This document shows, in pieces, positions 7,523 to 15,924 of a stretch of 64,000 bases of DNA. Position 1 is the first letter of the stretch. Each line of letters starts with the position of its first letter. Both the position numbers and the translations under genes were made by a program. The notes beneath the pieces were generated by a model that was not told the DNA's origin, searched no databases, and saw only the letters and a program-made list of their open reading frames with translations. Source of the DNA: Palsa-506 sp963755815 (lineage in GTDB: Bacteria > Actinomycetota > Actinomycetes > Streptosporangiales > Streptosporangiaceae); contig CAVWLF010000003.1 of NCBI GenBank assembly GCA_963755815.1, positions 186,001 to 250,000 on the forward strand, in the 5' to 3' direction.

Positions 7523-9154
7523 ATGCGGCGACACGTTAGCTCCCCGCCTGGCCGGTCCGCGGTGAGCGGCCGGCCGGGGGGCTGGCGGCGGACGGCCGTG
7601 CTGGCGGCCGCCGCGGCCATCTGGGCGGCCGGAGCCGGGTACGCCAGCGCGGCGGGCAGGCCGGCCCAGCCGGCCGCCGCGGGCTCGTGGACGGTGTATC
7701 ACCAGGATGCCGCCGGCACCGGGGTCGTGCACTCAGTGGCCGCCGTCGACACCGGCACCCGGGCCTGGACCTCGCCCGCCCTGGACGGGCAGATCTACGG
7801 CGAGCCGCTCGCGTTCGCGGGCCGGGTCTACGTGGCCACGGAGAACGACACGGTGTACGCGCTTTCGGCCGCCACCGGCGCAGTGGCCTGGTCGGCGCAC
7901 CTGGGCCGCCCGGTTCCCGCGGGGTTACTTCCCTGCGGTGACATCTCGCCGACGGTGGGAATCACCGGCACGCCCGTCATCGACCCGTCCCGGGATGAGA
8001 TCTTCGTGGTGGCCGACGAACTGGTCAGCGGAACGCCGGCGCACATGCTCATCGGCCTCGCCGTGGCGACCGGCCGGCCCGAGCTGAGCCAGGACGTGGA
8101 CCCGGCCGGCGCTGACACCGCCGCGCTGCTGCAGCGGACCGGGGCGACCCTCGACGCCGGCCGGGTGGTGTTCGGCTTCGGCGGCAACTTCGGTGACTGC
8201 GCCGCCTACCGGGGCCGGCTGGTGGCGGTGCCCGAGGCGGGCGGGAAGCCGGCCTATTTCACCGTCGACGCCGCGGCCGGTGAGTCGCAGGGAGCGATCT
8301 GGATGGGCGGGGCAGCACCGGCCGTCGACCACCGCGGCCACCTGTGGGTCAGCGTCGGGAACGGCTCGGTCTACTCCGCCCGCCACCGGTACGACGACAG
8401 CGACTCGGCGCTGGAGCTGTCGCCGTCCCTCCGGCTGCTGCAGTTCTTCGCGCCGCGCACCTGGGCCTCGGATAACCGCCAGGACCTGGATATGTCGACG
8501 GTGCCGGTGCTGCTGTCCGACGGCCAGGTGCTGCTGACCGGGAAGTCGCGCATTGTTTATCTCCTCAACGGCGCGCGGCCCGGCGGCATCGGCGGGGAGC
8601 AGGCCGCGCTCGGGCCGGTCTGCGGCAGTGACATAGACGGCGGGGCCGCTGCGGTGGGAACCACGGCCTACCTGCCCTGCCTCAGCGGCATCATCGCGGT
8701 GCGCGCGACCAGGTCGCCGGCCGGGCTCCGGCTGCTCTGGAGTTCCGGCACCGGCGGCGGCCCGCCCATCGTGGCCGCGGGCCTGGTCTGGACCATCGGG
8801 CGCAGCGGCACGCTCTACGGGCTCGATCCCGGCACGGGCCAGGTGCGGCAGCAGGCGTCGATCGGCCCGCCGGCCAATCACTTTCCGACGCCGAGCGTCG
8901 GAGCCGGCCTGCTGCTGGCGCCGTCGGCCGATCGCGTCGTCGCGTTCGCCGCGGTCGCCGCCAGCGCCGCCAGTCCCGGCGCCGCCCCCAGTGCGGTGAC
9001 GAGTCCGGCAACGTCGACGGCCGGCCGTCCGGGCCGCCCGCCCGCGGGCGGCGGCGGCGTGCCGCTAGCCGCGGTGGCCGGCCTAGTGGCCGGCGGCGTG
9101 CTGGTCATCGGCGGGATCGGCTGGCTCTTCCGGCGACGGGGGGCAGGCGGCTAG
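7523..9154 (+). CDS. Exported PQQ-like beta-propeller protein with C-terminal membrane anchor
   Basis: The 543-residue protein has an N-terminal signal sequence (RRTAVLAAAAAIWAAGAGYASA) and a series of PQQ-type propeller repeats, for example IYGEPLAFAGRVYVATENDTVYALSAATG and LVWTIGRSGTLYGLDPGTGQV. The end has a Ser/Ala/Pro linker, a transmembrane helix (PLAAVAGLVAGGVLVIGGIGWLF) and an Arg-rich tail. Several cysteines (LPCGDIS, GDCAAY, GPVCGSD, YLPCLSG) could form extracellular disulphides. I see no dehydrogenase catalytic region, so it is probably a binding or scaffold protein. Its domain plan (signal, folded domain, linker, single C-terminal helix) mirrors the phosphatase-like protein two genes upstream. 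Confidence 0.82.
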   Translation: MRRHVSSPPGRSAVSGRPGGWRRTAVLAAAAAIWAAGAGYASAAGRPAQPAAAGSWTVYHQDAAGTGVVHSVAAVDTGTRAWTSPALDGQIYGEPLAFAGRVYVATENDTVYALSAATGAVAWSAHLGRPVPAGLLPCGDISPTVGITGTPVIDPSRDEIFVVADELVSGTPAHMLIGLAVATGRPELSQDVDPAGADTAALLQRTGATLDAGRVVFGFGGNFGDCAAYRGRLVAVPEAGGKPAYFTVDAAAGESQGAIWMGGAAPAVDHRGHLWVSVGNGSVYSARHRYDDSDSALELSPSLRLLQFFAPRTWASDNRQDLDMSTVPVLLSDGQVLLTGKSRIVYLLNGARPGGIGGEQAALGPVCGSDIDGGAAAVGTTAYLPCLSGIIAVRATRSPAGLRLLWSSGTGGGPPIVAAGLVWTIGRSGTLYGLDPGTGQVRQQASIGPPANHFPTPSVGAGLLLAPSADRVVAFAAVAASAASPGAAPSAVTSPATSTAGRPGRPPAGGGGVPLAAVAGLVAGGVLVIGGIGWLFRRRGAGG

Positions 9155-9190
9155 CGCGTCCCGGCGGTCACGGCCGCGGCCGGAGGTCAG

Positions 9191-10210
9191 CTAGGCTTCC
9201 GCCCGCAGCTGGGCGGCCGCGCCGGCCATCGCGGCCAGCTTGCCGGCCGCGGAATCCCGCGGCAGGTACTTCATCCCGCAGTCGGGCGCGAGCACGAGCC
9301 GCTCGGCCGGGACGTACGGCAGCGCACGCCGGACCCGATCGGCTATCTGCGCGGGGGTTTCCACCGCCGCGTCGTTCAGGTCCAGGACGCCCAGGATGAT
9401 CGTCTTGCCGTCCAGCCCGGCCAGCACCGAGCAGTCCAGGCGGGACTGCGCCGTCTCGATAGAAACCTGATCACAACGGGCGGCGGCCAGTTCGGGCAAG
9501 AACGAATATCCCTCCGGACGGTCGTGGATGATGGCCGCGTACCCGAAGCAGACATGCACGGCGGTCGTGCCGGTAATGCCCTGCAGCGCCCGGTTCAGCA
9601 CCGCGACGCCGTAAGAACGTGCCTCCTCCGGCCTGGCCTGCAGGTAGGGCTCGTCCAGCTGGACGATGTCAGCTCCGGCCTCGAACAGGTCCCTGACCTC
9701 GTCGTTGACCGCCTCCGCGTAGCCGAAGGCGGCCGCCTCCCGGCTCGGGTAGTAGTCGTTCTGCGCCTGCTGGGCCATCGTGAACGGGCCCGGCACGGTG
9801 ATCTTGACCGTCCGGTCGGTGTGCGCCCGGAGGAACTTCAGGTCGTCCACCTCGACCGGGTGACGGCGCCGGATCGGCCCGACGATCCGCGGCACCGGAT
9901 TGGGGTGCCCGCTGCGGTCAAGCGCGGTGCCCGGGTTGTCGATGTCCACGCCTTCCAGCGCGGTCGCGAACCGGTTGGAGTAGCTCTCCCGGCGCATCTC
10001 GCCGTCGGTGATGATGTCGAGCCCGGCGTCCTCCTGCGCCCGGATGGCCAGCAGCGTCGCATCCTGCTGGGCCTGCTCCAGGTAGCCGGGATCCACCCGC
10101 CACAGCTCCAGCGCCCGGACCCGGGGCGGGAACCGGTGCGCGAGCCGCTCGCGGTCGATCAGCCAGTCCGGCTGCGGGTAACTGCCGACCAGGGATGTCG
10201 GGAAGAGCAT
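9191..10210 (-). CDS. Short MetE-like (cobalamin-independent methionine synthase II family) protein A
   Basis: The 339-residue protein is the length of only the C-terminal catalytic barrel of MetE; the N-terminal half of true MetE (about 750 residues) is absent. The zinc and homocysteine site is intact: HVCFGY (His and Cys ligands), SIETAQS (Glu) and LAPDCGMKYLPR (Cys). FPTSLVGSYPQPDWL and DIITDGEMRRESYSNRF are typical of the short family. Enzymes of this group transfer methyl or alkyl groups to thiols, from methylcobalamin-like donors, folate or epoxides (as in epoxyalkane:CoM transferase). The start is ATG 10210; residues upstream in frame are Arg-rich. It lies 73 bases after a paralogue and ends the four-gene minus-strand island. 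Confidence 0.87.
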   Translation of the reverse strand: MLFPTSLVGSYPQPDWLIDRERLAHRFPPRVRALELWRVDPGYLEQAQQDATLLAIRAQEDAGLDIITDGEMRRESYSNRFATALEGVDIDNPGTALDRSGHPNPVPRIVGPIRRRHPVEVDDLKFLRAHTDRTVKITVPGPFTMAQQAQNDYYPSREAAAFGYAEAVNDEVRDLFEAGADIVQLDEPYLQARPEEARSYGVAVLNRALQGITGTTAVHVCFGYAAIIHDRPEGYSFLPELAAARCDQVSIETAQSRLDCSVLAGLDGKTIILGVLDLNDAAVETPAQIADRVRRALPYVPAERLVLAPDCGMKYLPRDSAAGKLAAMAGAAAQLRAEA

Positions 10211-10283
10211 GGGGGGCCTCCGCCGGATTCTCCTGCACCTGCGCACGGTGTCGCCGCCCAGTATCCCGCAAGCCGCACCTGGC

Positions 10284-11345
10284 TCAGCGGTGACCGGCCA
10301 GCTCGGCCCGGACCTCGGCGGCCCCGGCGACCATCGCGCCGAGCTTGGCCCGCGCTGCCTCGGGCCGCACGTGCCGGAGGCCGCAGTCGGGGTTCACCGA
10401 CAGCCGCTCCGGCGGCACGAACCGCAGCGCCCGCCGGATCCGGGCCGCGACCTGCGCGGACGACTCCACCTGGTCGGTCTTCACGTCGATAACGCCGAGC
10501 CCCAGACCGCGGTCCCACTGGTATTTCTCCAGCAGCCGCAGGTCCTCGTCGCCCTTCCGGGCGAACTCCAGCGCCAGCTGATCCACCGTCGTGTCGTTGA
10601 CGGCCGGGAAGAGGAAGTCGTAGTGGCCGGCCCACAACGGCCGCGCGTACCGGTTGCCGTAGCAGACGTGCAGGGTCCAGTGCACCCCGGGAACGTCGGT
10701 CACGATGTTGATCGCCTCCACGGCCAGGGCGATGTCCTCGGGGTACCCGGCCAGGAACGGCTCGTCGACCTGCAGCAGCCGCGCCCCGGCCCGGGCCAGC
10801 TCCGCGGCCTCCGCATTAAGCAGCCGGGCGAGGGCCCGGACGAGATCGGCCGGGTCGGCGTAGGCCGTGTTGCGGATCCGGCGCGATAGCGAGAACGGCC
10901 CGGTGATGGAGACCTTGACCGGCATGTCCGTGAGCTGCCGGGTAAAGCGGTAATCCCCGGCCAGCCCGAGGCCGAGCCCCAGGTCGGCCGGCTCGGGCAG
11001 CGGGTGCGCCACCTCCGCCTCGTAGTAATCGAAGTAGTCGGCCTTGGCCCGCTGCGGTATCTCGACGCCCGGGATCCTGGCCAGCAGGTAGTCGATGTCG
11101 TTGTCGCGGCGCAGCTCGCCGTCCGAGACGATGTCGATGCCGGCCCGCTCCTGGTCCAGGATGGCGGCCTTGATGGCCATCTCGTGAATCTCGTCCAGGT
11201 AGCTCTTGCTGATCCGGCGCTGGCAGTAGTCGTTCTTGAGCTGCCCGAGCCACTCGGGCACCGCGTATGACCCGATGACCGTGGTCGGCAGCAGCGTTCC
11301 GGCCGGCCGGCCGGCGGCGTGCCCGCCGCGCGTCGCCGCGGTCAT
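10284..11345 (-). CDS. Short MetE-like (cobalamin-independent methionine synthase II family) protein B
   Basis: This 353-residue paralogue of the next gene also has only the MetE catalytic barrel. Zinc ligands are in HVCYGNRYARP (His, Cys) and VNPDCGLRHV (Cys), with a candidate Glu in LALEFARKG. N-terminal TTVIGSYAVPEWLGQL and DIVSDGELRRDNDIDYL are the family's GSY and DGE blocks. It differs strongly from protein A around the second metal segment, suggesting a different thiol acceptor or donor. Its start overlaps the stop of the MidA-like gene by 4 bases, so the two are translationally coupled. It could be a methionine synthase, a thiol alkyltransferase, or half of a two-component enzyme with protein A. 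Confidence 0.87.
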   Translation of the reverse strand: MTAATRGGHAAGRPAGTLLPTTVIGSYAVPEWLGQLKNDYCQRRISKSYLDEIHEMAIKAAILDQERAGIDIVSDGELRRDNDIDYLLARIPGVEIPQRAKADYFDYYEAEVAHPLPEPADLGLGLGLAGDYRFTRQLTDMPVKVSITGPFSLSRRIRNTAYADPADLVRALARLLNAEAAELARAGARLLQVDEPFLAGYPEDIALAVEAINIVTDVPGVHWTLHVCYGNRYARPLWAGHYDFLFPAVNDTTVDQLALEFARKGDEDLRLLEKYQWDRGLGLGVIDVKTDQVESSAQVAARIRRALRFVPPERLSVNPDCGLRHVRPEAARAKLGAMVAGAAEVRAELAGHR

Positions 11346-12856
11346 TCCCGCACCACCGCGGTCAGGGTCTTGACGTTGGCCGCGGGCCGCTGCGCGAACG
11401 GGGAGATCCGGACGTCGAATCCGGCCCGGCTGCCGACGTGGCGCAGCAGCGGGCCATTGACCCAGTTCACCACCGAGCCGTCGTACTTCCCCGGCCCGTA
11501 AAAGCCGGAACCGTAGTCACGGATGTCGGTGACGAAGAGATCGTGACAGAGCAGCCGCCCGAACGGGTGCAGCAACGGCAGCGTGTCCGCGAAGCTGTTC
11601 AGCGCCCCGTTGTTCACGTGCATCCGGATATCGCCGCCGGACTCCAGCTGCGATCGCAGCGCCGCGCCGGTGAGATCGGGCCCGATCTGGTAGAGGTCCA
11701 GTCCCTCCAGCGGCACATAGCGTTCCTGCAGCCGCAGCGCGCTCCAGATCTCCCGCCAGAAGGCGACCGCGCGACCGGGATCGCCGAAGTGCTGCGGCAG
11801 CGCCTCGCAGAGCAGCTCCGGGCCGAGCCGCAGCAGCTTGTCGACCAGATCGCCCAGCCGCCGGACCGGGGCCGCGAACCGCCGCGCGATCCGCCGGGCG
11901 TCCTGCCCCGGCAGGAAGGCGCGGACCTCCACCTGGTAGGAGCGCCCGCCGATTCTGGCCACCTCGTCGCCCGGCAGGTTGTCATACACGTTGGAGATGT
12001 AGACCAGGAACGACTTGCCGCGCAGGAAGCCCAGGCTGACCGCCGGGCGGGTCGCGTCGACCACCAGGGCGTTGACCCGGTCGCCGTGGTGCGCGACGGC
12101 CTTGCTCGCGCGGCCGAGCACGTGCGGTGAGTAATCGCCCATCAGGTAATGCAGCCGGCGGTAGTAGTCCCGGCTGTGCATGCCGGAGAGCGTCACGAAC
12201 TCATCCAGCCAGGTCCTGGCCTGGCTGCCGTTCCCCACCCCGAGCTCCACCACGTACAGCTCGGCGGGCAGCGCGCCGCGCGCGTCCAGGTCGTCCCAGA
12301 TCTTGAACAGCTCGAGGATGAGCTCGCGGACCGCGCCGGAGTCACGGGCCGCGCTCTCGCCGCCGGGCAGCGCCCGCTCGTACTCCCGGCCGGTGGCCTG
12401 TTCCCAGAACGACAGCGCCTGCCAGTACAACGTGTTGAAGCGCCAGATACAGCTGGCCGAACCCGGGCCCCACGGCTCCAGCGGCAGCTGCGCCGAGCTG
12501 GCCGGCGCCGCGTGCTCGGCCAGCAGCCTGGTCACCAGCGCACCCAGGTCCGGGCCGGCCCGGCGCAGATCCACCGCGAGCTCGAACGCGGTCTCCGCCG
12601 CCGGCAGCCCGTCATCGGGCAGCCAGGCCGGGTCGCCCTGATCCGGGCCGGGCCGCCACCCGGCGGCCAGCACCGGCCGGTAGTCGGCCGCCGCGCGGAA
12701 ACTGGCCCGGTACTGGACCCAGTCGCAGACGATCCGGGCCTTCGACAGGTCCGCGCTGCTGGCCTGCAGCGCCTCGATGACCGGCGCGAGCGCGCCGAGG
12801 AGGTCGATCGGGTCCTGGCCGCGGAGCCTGCTCACCGGGCGCACGTCAATGCGCAT
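11342..12856 (-). CDS. Large MidA/NDUFAF7-like SAM-dependent methyltransferase, function unknown
   Basis: The 504-residue protein has a central Rossmann methyltransferase region: LYVVELGVGNGSQARTWLD is motif I, YLMGDYSPHVLGRA the acidic second strand, and FLVYISNVYDNLPGDEVARI sits where MidA/NDUFAF7 proteins have their NE(L/F)xDALP block. NDUFAF7-type enzymes methylate a protein arginine, but the N-terminal 170 residues here (WVQYRASFRAAADYRP, IWRFNTLYWQALSFWEQ) do not look like that family, and I do not recognise them. It is coupled at both ends, by a 1-base TGATG overlap with the metF-like gene and a 4-base overlap with MetE-like B. That arrangement implies a dedicated role in one-carbon or methyl transfer. 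No signal peptide or membrane segment is visible. Confidence 0.7.
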   Translation of the reverse strand: MRIDVRPVSRLRGQDPIDLLGALAPVIEALQASSADLSKARIVCDWVQYRASFRAAADYRPVLAAGWRPGPDQGDPAWLPDDGLPAAETAFELAVDLRRAGPDLGALVTRLLAEHAAPASSAQLPLEPWGPGSASCIWRFNTLYWQALSFWEQATGREYERALPGGESAARDSGAVRELILELFKIWDDLDARGALPAELYVVELGVGNGSQARTWLDEFVTLSGMHSRDYYRRLHYLMGDYSPHVLGRASKAVAHHGDRVNALVVDATRPAVSLGFLRGKSFLVYISNVYDNLPGDEVARIGGRSYQVEVRAFLPGQDARRIARRFAAPVRRLGDLVDKLLRLGPELLCEALPQHFGDPGRAVAFWREIWSALRLQERYVPLEGLDLYQIGPDLTGAALRSQLESGGDIRMHVNNGALNSFADTLPLLHPFGRLLCHDLFVTDIRDYGSGFYGPGKYDGSVVNWVNGPLLRHVGSRAGFDVRISPFAQRPAANVKTLTAVVRE

Positions 12857-13890
12857 CAGCCGGCCAGCCCGTCCGCGGCCAGCTCGCCGGCCGCTAGCTC
12901 GCCGGTAACCAGATCGTCCGCGGCCGGCTCGCCGGCGGCGGTGCCGGCCCCCGGGCGGCGCCCGGCGGCCAGGCCGGCCTGCCGCAGGATGCCGGGAATG
13001 CTGGCCTCGTGCCCGATGGCCATCACGTGTACCCCGGCGACCCCGGGAATCTCCCTGAGCTGCGCGATCGTCTCGGCGGCCAGCCGCCTGCCCTCGTCAG
13101 CCAGCCAGGCCGGCACCGCGCGCAGCCGCCGGTCGACGCCGGCCGGGATGCGGACTCCCGGCACGGCGGTCTGCAGGTGGCTCAGCGCGCGCAGCGAGGA
13201 GACCGGCCCCACCCCGGCCAGGATGTGGCACCGCTCAGGCAAGCCCAGGTCACGGACCCGGGCCAGCCAGGCCGTGAACTCCGGTACGTCGAAGACGAAC
13301 TGCGTCTGCACGAACTGCGCGCCGGCCTCGACCTTCGCCGCCAGCCGGGCCACGCTGGCCTCGGCCGGAACGGCCGGATTCTCCACCGCGCCGAGCAGCC
13401 AGCTGGGCGCCGGGTCAAGCTGCCGCCCGGACATGAGCTTCCGCTCGTCCCGCATGGCCCGGGCCGCCCGCAGCAGCTGAATGCTGTCCAGGTCGAAGAC
13501 GGGCTTGGCCTCGGCGTGATCGCCGAACCGGGGATGGTCGCCGGTCATCAGCAGCACGTTCGGTATGCCCATCGCCGATGCGGACAGCAGGTCGGACTGC
13601 AGCGCGATCCGGTTCCGGTCCCGGCAGGTGAGCTGCATGATCGGCTCCACCCCGGCGGCCAGCGCGGCCAGGCTGCCGGCCCAGCTGGACAGCCGCACCA
13701 TGGCGCTCTGATTGTCGGTGATGTTCACTGCGTCCACCCAGCCGCGCAGCAGCGCCGCCTTCCGCCGGATCGGCTCGGCGTCGGCCCCGCGGGGCGGCCC
13801 GATCTCGGCCGTCACCGCGAATCGGCCCGCGGCGAGAACCTGCCGCAGCCCGGACCGGCCCGGGTCCCCGGGGGCGCTTCCGCTGCTCAC
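12856..13890 (-). CDS. Methylenetetrahydrofolate reductase family protein (MetF-like)
   Basis: The 344-residue protein shows MTHFR barrel motifs: FAVTAEIGPPRGAD (catalytic Glu region), AVNITDNQSAMVRLSS, PIMQLTCRDRNRIALQSDLLSA, IPNVLLMTGDHPRFGD (FAD-contact region) and GAQFVQTQFVFDVPEF. It should reduce 5,10-methylene-THF to 5-methyl-THF with FAD. I start at GTG 13890 because GAAGGA lies 8 bases upstream; the open frame continues to 13980 but without a good ribosome site. A low-complexity tail (repeats of GELAAGE type) follows the barrel. It is the first gene of the island with the MidA-like and two MetE-like genes, which suggests it supplies their methyl donor. Canonical MetF is about 300 residues; the extra length is the tail. 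Confidence 0.85.
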   Translation of the reverse strand: MSSGSAPGDPGRSGLRQVLAAGRFAVTAEIGPPRGADAEPIRRKAALLRGWVDAVNITDNQSAMVRLSSWAGSLAALAAGVEPIMQLTCRDRNRIALQSDLLSASAMGIPNVLLMTGDHPRFGDHAEAKPVFDLDSIQLLRAARAMRDERKLMSGRQLDPAPSWLLGAVENPAVPAEASVARLAAKVEAGAQFVQTQFVFDVPEFTAWLARVRDLGLPERCHILAGVGPVSSLRALSHLQTAVPGVRIPAGVDRRLRAVPAWLADEGRRLAAETIAQLREIPGVAGVHVMAIGHEASIPGILRQAGLAAGRRPGAGTAAGEPAADDLVTGELAAGELAADGLAG

Positions 13891-14017
13891 CCAGTGTTCC
13901 TTCCCTCGAACCCCGGCCACGGCACCCGATTCCATCTTGCTCCTGCCGGCCCCCGCGCCGCCACACCGGCCAGCCGTCACCGCCAGCCGGTCACCGCGGC
14001 CCGCCGGTCAGCGCGGG

Positions 14018-14785
14018 TCAGGCGGTACCCGGCAAGGCCGGCACCAGCTGGCCGTCCGCCAGCAGCAGCACGTCGTCGGCGACGTCGATCAGCGCCGAGT
14101 CGTGCGTGGCGACCAGCGCGGTGATCCCCTCGGAGCGCACCACCGTCCGGAGCAAGCGCATGATCTGCCTGCCGGTCTCCGAGTCCAGCTGCCCGGTCGG
14201 CTCGTCCGCGATCAGCAGTTCCGGGCGGCCGGCCAGCGCCCGCGCGATCGCCACCCGCTGCTGCTGGCCGCCGGACAGCTCGCCCGGGCGCTGCAGGGCA
14301 TGGTCGGCCAGGCCGACGATGCCGAGCATGAGCCGGACGCGTTCCTCGCGCTCGCTCGCGCCGACGCCGTTGATGCGCAGCGGGATGCCGACGTTCTCGG
14401 CCGCGGACAGCATCGGGATGAGGCCGAATGACTGGAAGATGAACGCGACCGTGCCGCGGCGCAGCAGCATCTGCTCCCGCTCGCTCATCGCGCTCACCTC
14501 GCGCCCGGCCACGTGCACGCTCCCGCTGGTCGGGCGGTCCAGGCCGCCGACGATGTTGAGCAGCGTGGTCTTGCCCGAACCGGACCGCCCGCGCAGCGCC
14601 ACCAGCTGGCCGCGCGGCAGCGTGAACGAGACGCCGCGCAGCGCCCGGGTCGCCGTGCTGCCGCTGCCGAAGGTGCGGGTCACCTCGCTGGCGGCGACCA
14701 TCGGCCCGGGGTCCTCGGCGATACCCGCCGCGACCCGGCCGGCCCCGGCCCCGGGACCGGCCGCGGCGGCCGGGTCGCCGCTCAC
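14018..14785 (-). CDS. ABC transporter ATP-binding protein, LolD/MacB type
   Basis: The 255-residue ATPase has Walker A LRGRSGSGKTTLLN, Q-loop FIFQSFGLIPMLSA, signature LSGGQQQRVAIARAL, Walker B LLIADEPTGQLDS and the H-switch LVATHDSAL. It belongs to the MacB/LolD branch that works with FtsX-type permeases in mechanotransmission or export rather than classic uptake. The GTG start overlaps the preceding ATPase gene by 4 bases. It is the last gene of a four-gene minus-strand operon with a second ATPase and two large permeases. Confidence 0.92.
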   Translation of the reverse strand: MSGDPAAAAGPGAGAGRVAAGIAEDPGPMVAASEVTRTFGSGSTATRALRGVSFTLPRGQLVALRGRSGSGKTTLLNIVGGLDRPTSGSVHVAGREVSAMSEREQMLLRRGTVAFIFQSFGLIPMLSAAENVGIPLRINGVGASEREERVRLMLGIVGLADHALQRPGELSGGQQQRVAIARALAGRPELLIADEPTGQLDSETGRQIMRLLRTVVRSEGITALVATHDSALIDVADDVLLLADGQLVPALPGTA

Positions 14786-15909
14786 GCCGCTCCTCCCGCC
14801 GCGGGCCCGCCAGCGTGCGGCGGCCGCTGGTCGTCCGGCTGGCTCCCGCCCGGCGGCCGCTGCTGGCCCGGCCCGCCCTTCCGGGTCAGCGGCGGGTCGT
14901 CCGGCCAGACCCCGATGTGATCGGGCTCGGCTTCCAGCCGGACCCGGTCCCGCATGCCGAGCGGCTCCACCATCTCGCGGGGCAGCTGCAGCCGCCCGGC
15001 CCGGTCCAGGACGGCGTACTCGACCGCGTGCTGCGTCGCATTGCCCTCCTCGTCGGCCGCCTCGTGCCGGAGCGTTTCCGTCGCCGTCCGCCCGTCCCGG
15101 ATCGCGATCGTCCGCCGCACCTGCCCCGACACGGCCGGATCGTGCGTGACGACCAGCACGGTGACCCCGACGCTGGCGTTGGCCGCCTGCAGGGCGCCGA
15201 ACACGTCCCGGGCGGTCGCGCTGTCCAGCTCGCCGGTCGGCTCGTCGGCCAGCAGCACCCGCGGCCCGTTGGCCAGCGCGGTGGCGATGGCCGCGCGCTG
15301 CTGCTCGCCGCCGGACAGCTGCTCGGGCCTGCGGTTGGCGCAGTAGCCGATGCCGAGCACATCGAGCAGTTCCCGGGCCCGGCGGCCGCGCTTGCGCCGC
15401 GGCGTCCCGCTGAACCGCATCGGCATCATGACGTTCTGCTGGGCGGTCAGGTACGGCAGCAGGTTCCGCGCGGTCTGCTGCCAGACGAAGCCGACCGTTG
15501 ACCGCCGGTAGGCGACCCGGTCCGCGGTGGTCATCGCGGCCAGGTCATGCCCGGCGACCCGGACCGAGCCCGCCGTCGGCGCGTCGAGCCCGGCCAGGAT
15601 GTTCATCAGCGTCGACTTGCCGCTCCCGGACGCGCCGACGACGGCGGTCAGCTCGCCCTCGGCGATCAGCAGGTCCAGGCCCTGCAAGGCCTGGACCTCG
15701 ATGCCGTCCGCCGCGTAGATGCGGACCAGCCGGTCACAGGCGATCAGGGCATCCGCGCCGTAGGAAGACCGGGACCGCTCGAACTCGGCGCCCAGCTCGG
15801 CGATCCCGTCGGCGGCCGGCGCCGATGGGCCCGGCCCGCCGGCGGCACTGGCGCCCGCGGCCCCGTTACTGCCCGTGGGTAGTCCTGCTGCGCCCGGCAT
15901 GGCGTTCAT
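14782..15909 (-). CDS. ABC transporter ATP-binding protein with C-terminal AbrB-like extension
   Basis: The 375-residue protein has a Gly/Ala-rich N-terminal segment (about 50 residues), then an ABC domain: VVGASGSGKSTLMNIL, WQQTARNLLPYLTA, LSGGEQQRAAIATAL, LLADEPTGELDS and VVTHDPAV. After it, residues about 300-340 read LDRAGRLQLPREMVEPLGM followed by RDRVRLEA, which resembles a SpoVT/AbrB swapped-hairpin unit, and then a Pro/Gly/Gln-rich tail. The fusion is unusual for an ABC ATPase and may act as a dimerisation or regulatory module. GAGGAGG lies just before the start; the second ATG at 15900 is an alternative. It overlaps the downstream ATPase gene by 4 bases and follows permease B by 15. 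Confidence 0.88.
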   Translation of the reverse strand: MNAMPGAAGLPTGSNGAAGASAAGGPGPSAPAADGIAELGAEFERSRSSYGADALIACDRLVRIYAADGIEVQALQGLDLLIAEGELTAVVGASGSGKSTLMNILAGLDAPTAGSVRVAGHDLAAMTTADRVAYRRSTVGFVWQQTARNLLPYLTAQQNVMMPMRFSGTPRRKRGRRARELLDVLGIGYCANRRPEQLSGGEQQRAAIATALANGPRVLLADEPTGELDSATARDVFGALQAANASVGVTVLVVTHDPAVSGQVRRTIAIRDGRTATETLRHEAADEEGNATQHAVEYAVLDRAGRLQLPREMVEPLGMRDRVRLEAEPDHIGVWPDDPPLTRKGGPGQQRPPGGSQPDDQRPPHAGGPAAGGAA

Positions 15910-15924
15910 TGTCCTCCTCTGCCC

